Positions 21,700 to 30,488 of a stretch of 64,000 nt of DNA are shown here, in pieces. Every line of letters starts with the position of its first letter. The stretch's first letter is position 1. Made by a program: the position numbers and the translations under genes. The notes under the pieces were generated by a model that worked only from the letters and a program-made list of their open reading frames with translations, did not search any database and was not told where the DNA came from. This stretch comes from Achromobacter sp. HZ34 (GTDB lineage Bacteria > Pseudomonadota > Gammaproteobacteria > Burkholderiales > Burkholderiaceae_B), in the NCBI RefSeq assembly GCF_002209485.1, contig NZ_NJIX01000006.1:310001-374000 (forward strand). Reading direction: 5' to 3'.

Positions 21700-22856
21700 C
21701 GCAGCAGTCCCTTGGCGATCGTATTGCGCTGAATCTCGCTGGTGCCCGTGACGATGCGGTACAGGCGCAGACGCCGAAAGATGAATTCGACCGGATGATT
21801 TTTCGTCACGCCCACATTGCCGTGTATCTGCATGGCCTTGTCGGCGATCTCGAAGCAGCGTTCGGACACGAACAGCTTGCACATCGACGCCGTCTCCCGC
21901 ACGTCCTCCCCGGCATCGGCGCGCTCTGCCGTCGCCAGCACCATCTGCTCGCAGGCGTACAGTGCTGTCGCCATATCGGCCAGCATGTGCTGGATGGCCT
22001 GGAAACGACTGATGGGGCCGCCGAATTGCTGGCGGTGGTGGGCGTACTCCAATGCCAGCCGCAGGGCTTGCCGCGCCAGGCCGATCATGGTCGGACAGTG
22101 CAGCAGGCGGTTGACGCTGACGCGGTTCATGGCAATGCGAAAGCCCTGGCCCGGCTCGCCGATGAGATTGCGGCGCGGCACGCGTACCTGGTCGAAGAGG
22201 ATGTCGGCATCGACATATTGCCCGGTCATGGGTACGCAATCGTAGGTGAGCGTCACGCCCGGCTGGTCCAGGTCCACGAGCAGGGCGGATATGCCGTCGG
22301 CGCCCTTGTCCGGGTCTGTCACGCACATCACCACGGCGAAGTCCGCGAACGTCGATGCGGAGATATAGTGCTTTGTGCCGTTGAGGATATAGTCCTCGCC
22401 ATCGATGACCGCCGTGGTTTGCAGGCGGGTCGCATCGGACCCTGACTGCGGTTCGGTCATGGCGAAGCATGCGCCGCGTTCGGCGTTGACCACCGGCAGG
22501 ATGTAGCGCTCGCGCTGATACGGCGTGGCGTATTGCGCCAGGCTGCCGATGCGCGAAGGCCCGCCCCAGTCGCCCAGCACATGAGGGAACAGGATGGCGC
22601 CCGAGGCCGCCACGTCGTCCTTCAAAACACAAAGGGCGCGATAGCTCAGGCCCTGGCCGCCCAGCTCCGGTGGCAGTTGCGGGCCATACAGGCCCAGCGC
22701 ATGCGCCCGTCGCCATACGGATCGCACCAGTTCGCGCGAAAACTTGTCTTCATAACCGAGCCCCTGGTCCTTCTCCATGGGGATCAGCTCTTCTTGCAGG
22801 TAGCGCTGCAAGGTCTCGCGCAGGCGCGGTAGCAGCGGGTCCTCGATGCGAGTCAT
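21696..22856 (-). CDS. Acyl-CoA dehydrogenase family protein
   Basis: A 386-residue flavoprotein with the normal domain order: N-terminal helices, the FAD/substrate motif CFAMTEPQSGSDATRLQT, a middle beta domain, and the C-terminal helices with HHRQQFGGPISRFQAIQHMLADM. Near the end YRIVTGTSEIQRNTIA aligns with the YEGTS block of medium- and short-chain enzymes, where the catalytic glutamate is replaced by threonine. The alternative glutamate of isovaleryl-CoA dehydrogenases (LDLER) is asparagine here (VSVNR). The fold is secure; the exact reaction is therefore open. It is the first gene of a two-gene unit with the CoA-transferase. Confidence 0.88.
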   Translation of the reverse strand: MTRIEDPLLPRLRETLQRYLQEELIPMEKDQGLGYEDKFSRELVRSVWRRAHALGLYGPQLPPELGGQGLSYRALCVLKDDVAASGAILFPHVLGDWGGPSRIGSLAQYATPYQRERYILPVVNAERGACFAMTEPQSGSDATRLQTTAVIDGEDYILNGTKHYISASTFADFAVVMCVTDPDKGADGISALLVDLDQPGVTLTYDCVPMTGQYVDADILFDQVRVPRRNLIGEPGQGFRIAMNRVSVNRLLHCPTMIGLARQALRLALEYAHHRQQFGGPISRFQAIQHMLADMATALYACEQMVLATAERADAGEDVRETASMCKLFVSERCFEIADKAMQIHGNVGVTKNHPVEFIFRRLRLYRIVTGTSEIQRNTIAKGLLR

Positions 22857-22958
22857 GGCGCACTCTCCTCCGTATGTTGTGTACGAAGCAAAGCTTGACA
22901 GTCAACGGGGGCAACCGCGATTATCTTCCGCCTGCTTTCGATAACCGGGCGGAATCAA

Positions 22959-23873
22959 ATGAGACTGGAAGACCTGGACTACTTTCTGGCGGTGGCGCGC
23001 AGCGGGCACGTAGGGCGCGCGGCCGAGCAGTTGGGCGTAAGCCAGCCGGCTCTGACCAAGGGTATCCGCCGCCTGGAGGAAGAGCTGAGACTGCAGCTGT
23101 TCAATCGCACGCCCAAGGGCATGGAGCTGACCTTGCCAGGCCAGGCGTTCTACCAGCGCTCGCAACAGGCCCGACTGGGGCTGGACGATGCGCTGCGTGA
23201 GGCCGCGGACCTGCACCGTGGCACGGTAGGTCTGGTGCGCGTGGGCGTCACCCCGCTGCTGGCCGAGCATTTCTTCAATCCGGCCTGTGTCGAACTTCTG
23301 GCCCAGCGGCCGGCGGCCCGCTTCAGTGTCACCGTGAATCTGAACGACGCATTGCTGACGGCATTGCGGCAGGGCGAGCTGGATTTCATGGTTTGCTCGC
23401 TGCATGAGTCGACATTGTCGTCCGAGTTCGAGCGCATGCCGCTGTTTCCTGACAATCTCTATGTGGCCGCGCGCGCCAGCCATCCGCTGTTCAACCGCAG
23501 CCGCATCGTGCTTGCGGATCTGGCGCAATATCGCTGGCTGTTGCCCGGTCCGCAAGTCGCCGCGCGGCGGTGGCTGGAAACGCGCTTCGAGCAGCGTGGC
23601 GCGCCGCCGCCGGAGGTGGTGATCGAATCCAATGCCGCGGCGGCCAACCTTGTCAGCATCCTGCTCAACACCGATCTGCTGACGCTGACCAGCGAGATCA
23701 CGCTGCGGTCCAGCGCGGGGCGAAACCTGGGCGTGGTGCCGCTGGAGGATGTGACCTGGCACCGGGAGATCGGCATCCTTGCGCCGCGGGGCAGCTACCG
23801 GTCGCCCCTGGCGCAACGCCTGATCGACATCCTGACGGATCATGCGGCCGCATGGCGCAAGGCGCCGGGTTGA
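22959..23873 (+). CDS. LysR-family transcriptional regulator
   Basis: A 304-residue regulator with an N-terminal winged helix (MRLEDLDYFLAVARSGHVGR, then QLGVSQPALTKGIRRLEEEL) and a periplasmic-binding-like effector domain (about 90-295). It is divergent from the acyl-CoA dehydrogenase/CoA-transferase pair across 102 bases, the classical layout for a LysR activator of the neighbouring operon. It converges with the Bug receptor gene, 7 bases apart. The effector is probably a carboxylic acid or CoA-pathway intermediate, by context only. Confidence 0.93.
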   Translation: MRLEDLDYFLAVARSGHVGRAAEQLGVSQPALTKGIRRLEEELRLQLFNRTPKGMELTLPGQAFYQRSQQARLGLDDALREAADLHRGTVGLVRVGVTPLLAEHFFNPACVELLAQRPAARFSVTVNLNDALLTALRQGELDFMVCSLHESTLSSEFERMPLFPDNLYVAARASHPLFNRSRIVLADLAQYRWLLPGPQVAARRWLETRFEQRGAPPPEVVIESNAAAANLVSILLNTDLLTLTSEITLRSSAGRNLGVVPLEDVTWHREIGILAPRGSYRSPLAQRLIDILTDHAAAWRKAPG

Positions 23874-23880
23874 TGGGCGT

Positions 23881-24855
23881 TTATTCCGCGTGCAGTCCCA
23901 ACTGCTTGATGAGCGGCCCGTAACTGTCCGACTCAGCGCGGACGCGCGTGGCCAGTTCATCGGGTGTGCCCGCGATCGGCGTGAACGATTGCGTCAGCAG
24001 ATCTTGCCGCACCCTGTCCTGTGCGACGGCGGCGCGCACGGCCTGGTTCAGCCTGTCCACCACTGCCTTTGGTGTGCCCTTGGGTACGGCGAGCCCCGCC
24101 CAGCTGCCGCTGCTGTAGCCGGGGAAGCCGGACTCCGCTACGGTGGCCACGTCTGGCAGGGCCGCCACGCGTTCGCTGCTGGTCACGGCGATGGCCCGTA
24201 TCTTGCCGGCCTTGATCATGGCCATCGCCGGCGCCACCGCCACCACGCCCACCGAAATCTGGCCGCCGGCAAGATCGTTCAGCACATTGGAGCCGCCGCG
24301 ATAAGGCACGTGTATCGCATCGATGCCGAAGTGCTGCTTGATGACTTCAAAGGTCAGGTTCATGGACGAGCCTATGCCAGGACTGCCGTAATTCAGCACG
24401 CCTGGATGCGCCTTTCCATAGGCGGCCAATTCTCGCAGGTCATGGATAGGCAATTTGTCCGCGACCAGCACCACATGCGGCGAGATGCTGATGCCGCTGA
24501 CCAGTTCGAAGCCGCCGATCGGGTCATAGGCAAGGTCCGGCGCCAGATGCTTGGCGATGGGAAAGTTGCCGCCGTATTCCAGCACGGTGTAGCCATCCGG
24601 CGCGGCATTGGCCGCCTTCATGCCGCCGATGTTGCCCCCGCCGCCGCTGACGTTTTCGACGATGACATTCTGCTTGAGATTTTCGCTCATGGGCTGGGCC
24701 ACCAGGCGTGCCACGTAATCCAGCTGGCCCCCGGCGGAGAACGGCACGATGAAGCGGATGGGCTTGGCTGGGTAGCTGTCGGCTCGCGCGGCAGTGGGCG
24801 CGGCGCCGAGCGACACGGCGGCTGCCAGGCAAAGGGTGATGAAGCGCATAGGCAC
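23881..24855 (-). CDS. Bug-family (TctC-like) periplasmic solute receptor
   Basis: A 324-residue secreted receptor of the Bug family, which is greatly expanded in Bordetella and relatives. A signal peptide (about 1-25, ending ARA-DSYP) is followed by YPAKPIRFIVPFSAGGQLDYVARLVAQPM and VENVSGGGGNIGG, both diagnostic. Such receptors bind small carboxylates or related molecules and feed a TctAB-type membrane pair, or act as sensors; no tctAB genes are in this window. An in-frame second ATG (MRFITL) is a possible start. The acyl-CoA ligase gene is divergent from it. Confidence 0.94.
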   Translation of the reverse strand: MPMRFITLCLAAAVSLGAAPTAARADSYPAKPIRFIVPFSAGGQLDYVARLVAQPMSENLKQNVIVENVSGGGGNIGGMKAANAAPDGYTVLEYGGNFPIAKHLAPDLAYDPIGGFELVSGISISPHVVLVADKLPIHDLRELAAYGKAHPGVLNYGSPGIGSSMNLTFEVIKQHFGIDAIHVPYRGGSNVLNDLAGGQISVGVVAVAPAMAMIKAGKIRAIAVTSSERVAALPDVATVAESGFPGYSSGSWAGLAVPKGTPKAVVDRLNQAVRAAVAQDRVRQDLLTQSFTPIAGTPDELATRVRAESDSYGPLIKQLGLHAE

Positions 24856-24992
24856 GATGTCTCCTCGTATTTGATTGGAACCGACGCGCGCGTTCGTGGA
24901 CGGCGCGTGTCACGGACCGACGCAGGAAGCGCGTTCCGGGACGGCTTAGATGTAACCCGCCCGCCTGGGTACGCCGATGCCGACGCGGCGGA

Positions 24993-25044
24993 ATCCGATA
25001 ACGCGGCGTCATGATGGCGACCGATAACGCGGCGGCATCGGATT
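24993..25044. repeat. Direct and inverted repeats between Bug receptor and acyl-CoA ligase genes
   Basis: CCGATAACGCGGCG occurs at 24995-25008 and again at 25021-25034 (26-base period). The outer bases AATCCGAT (24993-25000) and ATCGGATT (25037-25044) form an inverted repeat around both. The divergent gap (24856-25135) contains nothing else clear. The array may bind the regulator of this island, perhaps the LysR encoded at 22959. Confidence 0.45.
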
Positions 25045-25135
25045 TTGCGTGTCCGTTATGCCTTGCGGCAACGCACTGCCGCACCATCCGCTTACACGAG
25101 CAAGGCGGGCGTTGCCGCCGACGAAGGAGACATCC

Positions 25136-26707
25136 ATGAATCAGGGACGATATACCACTCGCAATGCGCGCTACTGGCGCGACCGACCGGCCATCCTGTT
25201 CGGCGACAGAAAGATCAGTTTCGGTGAATTGGAGACACGGTCCAACCGCCTGGCGAATGCCTTGCTGGCGCTGGGTCTGGGCAAAGGCGACCGCGTGGCC
25301 ATCCTGGCATGGAACTGCCCGGAAATCATCGAGCTGGAGTGCGCGCTGTACAAAGCGGGGCTGGTCAAGGTCGCCTTGAACGCGCGGCTCTCTGCACAGG
25401 AAGTGGTGGATACCCTCAACAACGCGGCGGCCACGGTCCTGATCGTAGATCCGGCCCATACTGAACAACTCGCATCGATCCGCGGCAAGCTGGACGACGT
25501 GCGCCATATCATCGTGACAGGCAATAGCGCAATGGGCGGTGAAGCGCCCGAGGTCTGGCGGCCGTACGAAACGTGGATCGCCTGCGCGGCTGACAGCAAC
25601 CCGGACGTAGCTGTCGCACCGGACGACCTTGCCGTGTTGCATTTCACGTCCGGCTCGACGGGCAAGCTGAAGGCTGCCATGCAAACCGTGGGCAATCGTC
25701 TGGCGTCATTGCGCAAAGTGGTCATGGGCCGCATGCGTGCGGCCCCTGGCGAAGTACTCGCGCTGGCGGGGCCCATCACGCATGCCAGCGGCATGTTCAT
25801 GCAGCCGTTTCTATTCCAGGGGGGCACCATCCTGCTGCAGGACCGCTACGATCCAGATGTTTTCCTGGCCGCGGCGGCGCGCCATCGCGCGGCGTTCAGC
25901 TTCATGGTGCCCACCATGCTCAATATGTTGATCGCGCATCCGGACTTGCGCCGGCACGATCTCAGCGCGCTGCGCCAGATTTCCTACGGCGGCGCGCCCA
26001 TGGCGCCCGCGCGCATCCGCGAGGCCTGGGAGACGCTGGGACCCATCCTCAGCCAAGGTTATGGTGCCGGTGAGACGACCGGCGGCATGGTGATGCTGGA
26101 TCGCAGCGACCACGCCTATGCCATGTCCCGACGGCCCGAACTGCTGGGGTCCTGCGGGCGCGTATTTGGGGAAGGGGAGCTGCGGCTGGTGACCGACGAC
26201 GGCCGCGAGGCGGAACCGGGAGAAGTGGGGGAGATCACCGTGCGGGGCCCGGATGTCTTCGCTGGCTATTGGCGTGAGCCTGAACTGAGCGCGAACGCGC
26301 TGCACGACGGCTGGCTGCACAGCGGCGATCTGGCGCGCATGGACGAGGAAGGATATCTCTTCATCGTCGATCGCAAGAAGGACATGATCATCACTGGTGG
26401 CTTCAACGTCTATCCCACGGAAGTGGAACAGGCGCTGTACCAGCATCCGGAGGTCTATGAGGCTTGCGTATTCGGCGTTCCCGACGACAAGTGGGGGGAG
26501 GCGGTGAAGGCGGTCCTGGTGCTCAAGCCGGGCGCGACGGCGACGCAGGCGCAACTTTCCGAGCACTGCCGTGGGCTGCTTGCGGATTTCAAGAAACCGC
26601 GCAGCATAGAAATCGTCGGCGAGCTGCCCAAGAACGCTAACGGCAAGCTGGCCCGCAAGCAATTGCGCGATGGATACTGGGCGGACCGCGACCGGCAGGT
26701 GGGTTAA
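25136..26707 (+). CDS. AMP-forming acyl-CoA synthetase (fatty-acid/aryl-CoA ligase family)
   Basis: A 523-residue ANL-superfamily enzyme that activates a carboxylic acid with ATP and CoA. Conserved cores are seen in order: TSGSTGKLK (171-179), the QGYGAGETTGG block (about 305), HSGDLAR, the hinge DRKKDMIITGGFNVYPTEVE, and the C-terminal catalytic lysine K504 in NANGKLARKQLR. The start at 25136 has an excellent GAAGGAGA ribosome site 6 bases upstream. With the CoA-transferase, dehydrogenase and Bug receptor it makes a small organic-acid degradation island. The acid cannot be named. Confidence 0.93.
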   Translation: MNQGRYTTRNARYWRDRPAILFGDRKISFGELETRSNRLANALLALGLGKGDRVAILAWNCPEIIELECALYKAGLVKVALNARLSAQEVVDTLNNAAATVLIVDPAHTEQLASIRGKLDDVRHIIVTGNSAMGGEAPEVWRPYETWIACAADSNPDVAVAPDDLAVLHFTSGSTGKLKAAMQTVGNRLASLRKVVMGRMRAAPGEVLALAGPITHASGMFMQPFLFQGGTILLQDRYDPDVFLAAAARHRAAFSFMVPTMLNMLIAHPDLRRHDLSALRQISYGGAPMAPARIREAWETLGPILSQGYGAGETTGGMVMLDRSDHAYAMSRRPELLGSCGRVFGEGELRLVTDDGREAEPGEVGEITVRGPDVFAGYWREPELSANALHDGWLHSGDLARMDEEGYLFIVDRKKDMIITGGFNVYPTEVEQALYQHPEVYEACVFGVPDDKWGEAVKAVLVLKPGATATQAQLSEHCRGLLADFKKPRSIEIVGELPKNANGKLARKQLRDGYWADRDRQVG

Positions 26708-26728
26708 GGCTGGAACTGATGTCTGGTG

Positions 26729-27670
26729 TCAGGGGTTTGCTTTGTTCAGGCACTGCCTTATCCCCTCGGGATAAGGCGTCTTTTTTACTGGCCCGATCAA
26801 TGCCTGCAGCGCCGAGTCGTCCATGATGACGGGTTGGGTCAATAGATAGTGCATCTCCACCATCTCGCGCATGAACGGGTTGAACAGGCCGATCAGGCGC
26901 AGCATGGCCTTGCCTGCCACCCGCCGTTTCAGTCTTCTGCCGGTCAGGCGTTCCATCTCGGCTAACAACTCCTGTTGAGTCGTCACGCCTGCCCCGGCCA
27001 GGTGCCAGATCTTGCCGTATGCCGCGGGAGTGCTGATCAGCCTGGCGACGACGGCGCCTACGTCGGGCAGGAACACGAATTCATGCGGGCGGTCCAGCGG
27101 CCCAACCATGTCCGCCGTCCCGCCATGGGCAGCCGCCTGGATCGCACCATGCAACAGGCTGGCCTCCACGCCTGGACCGTAGAAGTCCGGCAAACGCAGC
27201 ACCGCCGCATTGATGCTTCCGGCCGCGTGCGCCTGCATCAGGATGTCTTCCTGCTCCTTGCGCATGCGCCCCTTGAAGGTGTGGGGCTCGCGGGGATGAT
27301 CCTCATGCACCGGTAAAGACCGGGGCAGGCCATAGGGATACACGGTGCCGATCAGGAGAATGTTCTTGACGCCTGCACGAATGGCGCCGGCCAAGGTCTT
27401 GCGCATCAACTGCGGGTGCAGGTCGAACCGCGTGTAGTCGACGCCGACCAGATAGACCAGTGTCTCGACGCCTTGGGCCGCCGCCTCGACCGATGATGGT
27501 ATATCGGGATTCCATGTAACGATCTCGGCGTGGGGATAGTCATCGAATGCCTGGCGCAGGCGGGCGTCATTGCGCCCGACAACGCGGTATGGCAGGCCTT
27601 GTGCGCTGAGGGCCGAGGCAATGCCCTGGCCCAGGGCGCCGGCGGCGCCGAACAATGCGATCTTGGGCAA
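26729..27670 (-). CDS. NAD(P)-dependent epimerase/dehydratase-like (atypical SDR) protein, TTG start
   Basis: A 313-residue Rossmann-fold protein with GAAGALG (8-14) as the dinucleotide motif, a VVGRNDARLRQAF segment for the adenosine phosphate, VYLVGVDYTRF and a YGxxK-like YPYGLP region in place of the classical active site. It resembles NmrA-like/extended SDR proteins. No ATG fits; TTG at 27668-27670 lies 8 bases after GGGAG and starts exactly at the Rossmann strand (PKIALFG), so a TTG start is proposed. The gene is divergent from a LysR regulator that may control it. The substrate is unknown. Confidence 0.82.
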   Translation of the reverse strand: MPKIALFGAAGALGQGIASALSAQGLPYRVVGRNDARLRQAFDDYPHAEIVTWNPDIPSSVEAAAQGVETLVYLVGVDYTRFDLHPQLMRKTLAGAIRAGVKNILLIGTVYPYGLPRSLPVHEDHPREPHTFKGRMRKEQEDILMQAHAAGSINAAVLRLPDFYGPGVEASLLHGAIQAAAHGGTADMVGPLDRPHEFVFLPDVGAVVARLISTPAAYGKIWHLAGAGVTTQQELLAEMERLTGRRLKRRVAGKAMLRLIGLFNPFMREMVEMHYLLTQPVIMDDSALQALIGPVKKTPYPEGIRQCLNKANP

Positions 27671-27720
27671 AGCGTCTACTCCCTGTGAGATTGTTGTTGC
27701 AAGAACCTCATTATGCGAAG

Positions 27721-27749
27721 TTGACCCATAAATGAAAATTGCATAAATT
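27721..27749 (+). promoter_or_regulatory. Candidate sigma-70 promoter for the LysR gene at 27770
   Basis: TTGACC (27721-27726) and TAAATT (27744-27749) are spaced by 17 bases and end 20 bases before the ATG. The same stretch holds CATAAAT three times (27727, 27742, 27765), which could be half-sites for the LysR protein acting on itself and on the divergent epimerase gene. Confidence 0.45.
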
Positions 27750-27769
27750 CTGCTAGCAGCTATACATAA

Positions 27770-28687
27770 ATGAATAGGGTGGCCAGCATAGAACCGAACT
27801 GGGAGTGGTATCGCACGTTCCTCAAGGTCCTGGAAACCGGATCGCTCTCGGCGGCTGGGCGTGAGATGGGCTTGACCCAGCCGACCGTGGGCCGCCATGT
27901 GGATAACCTCGAAGCGGCGCTGGGGCTCAAGCTGTTCGTCCGTTCCTTCGACGGATTCTCTCCGACAGATGCGGCGTTGGAACTCAAGCCCTACGCCGTC
28001 GGTATCGCCGCCCACTCCGCGGCGCTGCGCCGGGCTGCCGGCAGCCACGGCACGGAGGTTCGCGGCACCGTACGGCTGACGGCCAGCGAAATCATCAGCG
28101 TGGAAGTATTGCCGCCTATCCTGGCCAAGCTTAGAAGAGACCATCCCGCGCTGAACGTCGAGTTGCTCATGTCCAACAGGGCAGATGACCTGCTTCAGCG
28201 AGAAGCAGACATCGCCGTGCGCATGTTCAAACCCGAGCAGGACGCATTGGTGGCCAAGCGCCTGGGCAGCATCGAGGTGGGACTGCATGCGCACAAACGC
28301 TACCTGGCCGGCCGCGGCACGCCCGACTCCATCGCCGCGTTGGCGGGACATGCGCTTATCGGTTTCGACGGCGAGAACGCTTTTCTTCGCAAGTTCCAGA
28401 GGCGCTTCCCCTGGTTCTCGCGCGAGGCGTTGGCATTCAGGACCAACAGCGACCTGGCGCAACTGGCCGCCATTCGTGCCGGCTTCGGCATTGGCGTCTG
28501 CCAGGTCGGATTGGCGGCAAGGGATCCTGCAATGGTCCATATCCTGCCCAGGCAGTTCTCGTACAAGATGGACACATGGGTAGCGATGCACGAGGATCTA
28601 CGGGCCAGCCCTCGTTGCGCGGTGACGTTCGCTGCACTGACCGCAGGCTTGAGCGCCTATATGCGGGCTAGCCTCCCCGGAGACTGA
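27770..28687 (+). CDS. LysR-family transcriptional regulator
   Basis: A 305-residue LysR protein. The winged helix is in WEWYRTFLKVLETGSLSAAG and MGLTQPTVGRHVDNLEAALG, followed by a linker helix and an effector domain. It is divergent from the epimerase-like gene across 99 bases. The effector domain resembles that of regulators in the CrgA/DsdC-like broad group, but I cannot assign a ligand. A terminator follows at 28725-28748. Confidence 0.93.
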   Translation: MNRVASIEPNWEWYRTFLKVLETGSLSAAGREMGLTQPTVGRHVDNLEAALGLKLFVRSFDGFSPTDAALELKPYAVGIAAHSAALRRAAGSHGTEVRGTVRLTASEIISVEVLPPILAKLRRDHPALNVELLMSNRADDLLQREADIAVRMFKPEQDALVAKRLGSIEVGLHAHKRYLAGRGTPDSIAALAGHALIGFDGENAFLRKFQRRFPWFSREALAFRTNSDLAQLAAIRAGFGIGVCQVGLAARDPAMVHILPRQFSYKMDTWVAMHEDLRASPRCAVTFAALTAGLSAYMRASLPGD

Positions 28688-28724
28688 GAGTGATCGCCGT
28701 GCAGAAATCTACTGATGCAAATCA

Positions 28725-28748
28725 GGCGCCTTGCCAGGCGCCATTTTT
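28725..28748 (+). terminator. Intrinsic terminator after the LysR gene
   Basis: GGCGCC-TTGCCA-GGCGCC followed by ATTTTT forms a 6-bp GC stem and a short T-run, 38 bases after the stop of the LysR gene. It separates that gene from the DUF2167 gene downstream on the same strand. Confidence 0.65.
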
Positions 28749-28837
28749 CTATACTGATCGCAGCAGGAAATTGGCTCCTGTCCGGTCGTCCGGCGCCATG
28801 TCTTGCTGACATCCCTCGAGTTTTTTACAGGAACCCC

Positions 28838-29608
28838 ATGTTCGCCAGATTCCATGCGTCCTGCGTGATTGCCTTCACTGCCCTCGTATTCGCTCCGGCG
28901 GCGCCAGCCCAGACGAAAAGCCAGATGCAGGCGTTGCAGGCCGCCGACGAAGCTGTCGAACGGGCCACGGTGCACTCGGGTGTCGTCAGCGTGATCGATC
29001 AGGCGAAGGTCACCCTGCCCGCGGGCGTGGACTTCATTCCCGCGGACGCATTCAATCAGCGCCTGCTGGCTCTGGGGGGAGAACCCGACGATGCGGTGGG
29101 CGTCTTCACTCCCGCGGCCAAGTCCGGGAAAAACTGGATGGTCGAGGTCTACTTCAAGCAGTACGGCCATATCAAGGACGACGATACCAAGGACTGGGAC
29201 CAAAAGAAGCTGCTGCGGAATCTGCAGCGCAACTATGAGCGATTGAACGAGCAGGGACGCGGCTCTGGCGAACTTGAAATCGAGGCGAGAGGCTGGCTGC
29301 AGCCGCCGGAATATGACCGGGTGCACCACAGCCTGATATGGGCGATCGATGGCGGGGTAAAGGGTGTGCCACGGCGGGCCAATGGGAGTGAGCGTTGCTC
29401 CGGCGTGATGCTTGGACGAGAGGGCTTGATCGAGCTGAGGCTGACGAGCGACAGGAGCAAGCTTGCGGCGGACATTCCCGTATTGCGGCAGCTGCTGGAC
29501 AACCTCGCGTACAACGAGGGCAAGCGTTACCAGGACTTCAATGAGTCCACCGACGAGGCGGCAGACTTCAGCCTGGCGCTGCTATTGGGAGCGCACGCTT
29601 CCGAGTAA
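28838..29608 (+). CDS. DUF2167-family protein, apparently without the C-terminal membrane helices
   Basis: A 256-residue exported protein. A signal peptide covers about 1-25 (cleavage near APA-QTKSQ). The body has DUF2167 features: VTLPAGVDFIPADAF, GVFTPAAKSGKNWMVEVYF, HIKDDDTKDWD and EIEARGWLQPPEYDRVHHSLIWAI. Members usually end in two membrane helices, but this one stops at LLLGAHASE with none. The function of the family is unknown. A ribosome site (CAGGA) precedes the ATG at 28838. It stands alone between a terminator and the converging tetR-type gene. Confidence 0.8.
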   Translation: MFARFHASCVIAFTALVFAPAAPAQTKSQMQALQAADEAVERATVHSGVVSVIDQAKVTLPAGVDFIPADAFNQRLLALGGEPDDAVGVFTPAAKSGKNWMVEVYFKQYGHIKDDDTKDWDQKKLLRNLQRNYERLNEQGRGSGELEIEARGWLQPPEYDRVHHSLIWAIDGGVKGVPRRANGSERCSGVMLGREGLIELRLTSDRSKLAADIPVLRQLLDNLAYNEGKRYQDFNESTDEAADFSLALLLGAHASE

Positions 29609-29642
29609 ATGCTCGATGCCATGAGCGCCATTGTTCCGCGGC

Positions 29643-30299
29643 CTACTGGAAAGCGTCCAGCGCACCGGCCGCCGCGAAAACGCCGATGGTCTGCTTCACC
29701 TGCGACCGCAGATTGCCGCGGAGGGCGGCAAGGTCTTCGCCCATCAAGGCTTTCAAAATCATGGGTGGGATGATCGCGTCGAGCATCTGGGCGGCAACGA
29801 TCCGCGCTTGGCGCCTGCTTGCTGCGAGCGCAGCGCCCTCGAGCGCGCGCGGCGAGTGTTCAGCCATTATCTTCGCCACCGCGTCCAGCGTGCGCGACTT
29901 GCCGGCTTCGTTTGTCAGTTGAGCCAGCGCCGGAAAACGCGGCGCCTCGGCAATCACCATCCTGATCAAGCCGATGACCTCATCGCTTAGTAATCGCATG
30001 GCGACCGTTTCGGCCAGCAATATCAGGTGCTGCTCCAGCGATGCCGATTGCGGCGCCTCGTACGCGGCGCGCAGGCTGCGTTCGCAGTTTCGCTTGACCA
30101 CTTCGGCAAACAACGCTTCCTTGCCGCTGTAACGGCTGTAGAGCGTTGCCTTGCTGGCGCCCGCCGCCTTGGCGATGGCGTCCAGCGATGCCTGGCCGAA
30201 GCCACGCTCAAGGAAGATGGTCGTGGCGGCATCGAGTATCCGCTCTTCGACGTCTCCCGCCATCGCGCTCGACGGCCGGCCCTTCTTGCGCGAAAACAT
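29643..30299 (-). CDS. TetR-family repressor, probably of the adjacent efflux operon
   Basis: A 218-residue TetR protein. The N-terminal DNA-binding domain contains VEERILDAATTIFLERGFGQ and ASLDAIAKAAGASKATLYSRYSGKEALF, and the rest is an all-helical ligand domain with a TetR_C-like composition (EVIGLIRMVIAEAPRFPALA). It is divergent from the emrA-emrB-OMF operon, and a palindrome at 30430-30450 lies between them, so repression relieved by a toxic compound is expected. The ATG at 30299 fits the domain start; an in-frame upstream extension looks non-coding. Confidence 0.92.
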   Translation of the reverse strand: MFSRKKGRPSSAMAGDVEERILDAATTIFLERGFGQASLDAIAKAAGASKATLYSRYSGKEALFAEVVKRNCERSLRAAYEAPQSASLEQHLILLAETVAMRLLSDEVIGLIRMVIAEAPRFPALAQLTNEAGKSRTLDAVAKIMAEHSPRALEGAALAASRRQARIVAAQMLDAIIPPMILKALMGEDLAALRGNLRSQVKQTIGVFAAAGALDAFQ

Positions 30300-30429
30300 C
30301 GTTTTCAGCAACAAGCAGTGCGCAGGCGTGGCATCGGTGGGCTTGGATGCGCGTGTCACGAGTCTTTCTCGAACAAGGGGAGGGGGCTCATCAGGCAAAT
30401 TTTTCGAATTATCCCACTTTTCCAGAAAT

Positions 30430-30450
30430 AGAACGAAACCGTTCCGTTCT
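30430..30450. promoter_or_regulatory. 21-bp palindrome, candidate TetR operator
   Basis: The sequence has AGAACG at the left edge, CGTTCT at the right edge, and AAC/GTT inner arms, matching its complement at 18 of 21 positions. It lies 39 bases before the emrA-like start, followed directly by the TATTATAGA bases that could serve as a -10 region. This position would block transcription when bound. Confidence 0.7.
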
Positions 30451-30488
30451 ATTATAGAATCCATTCCACAGTCATCTTGGAGATTCCC

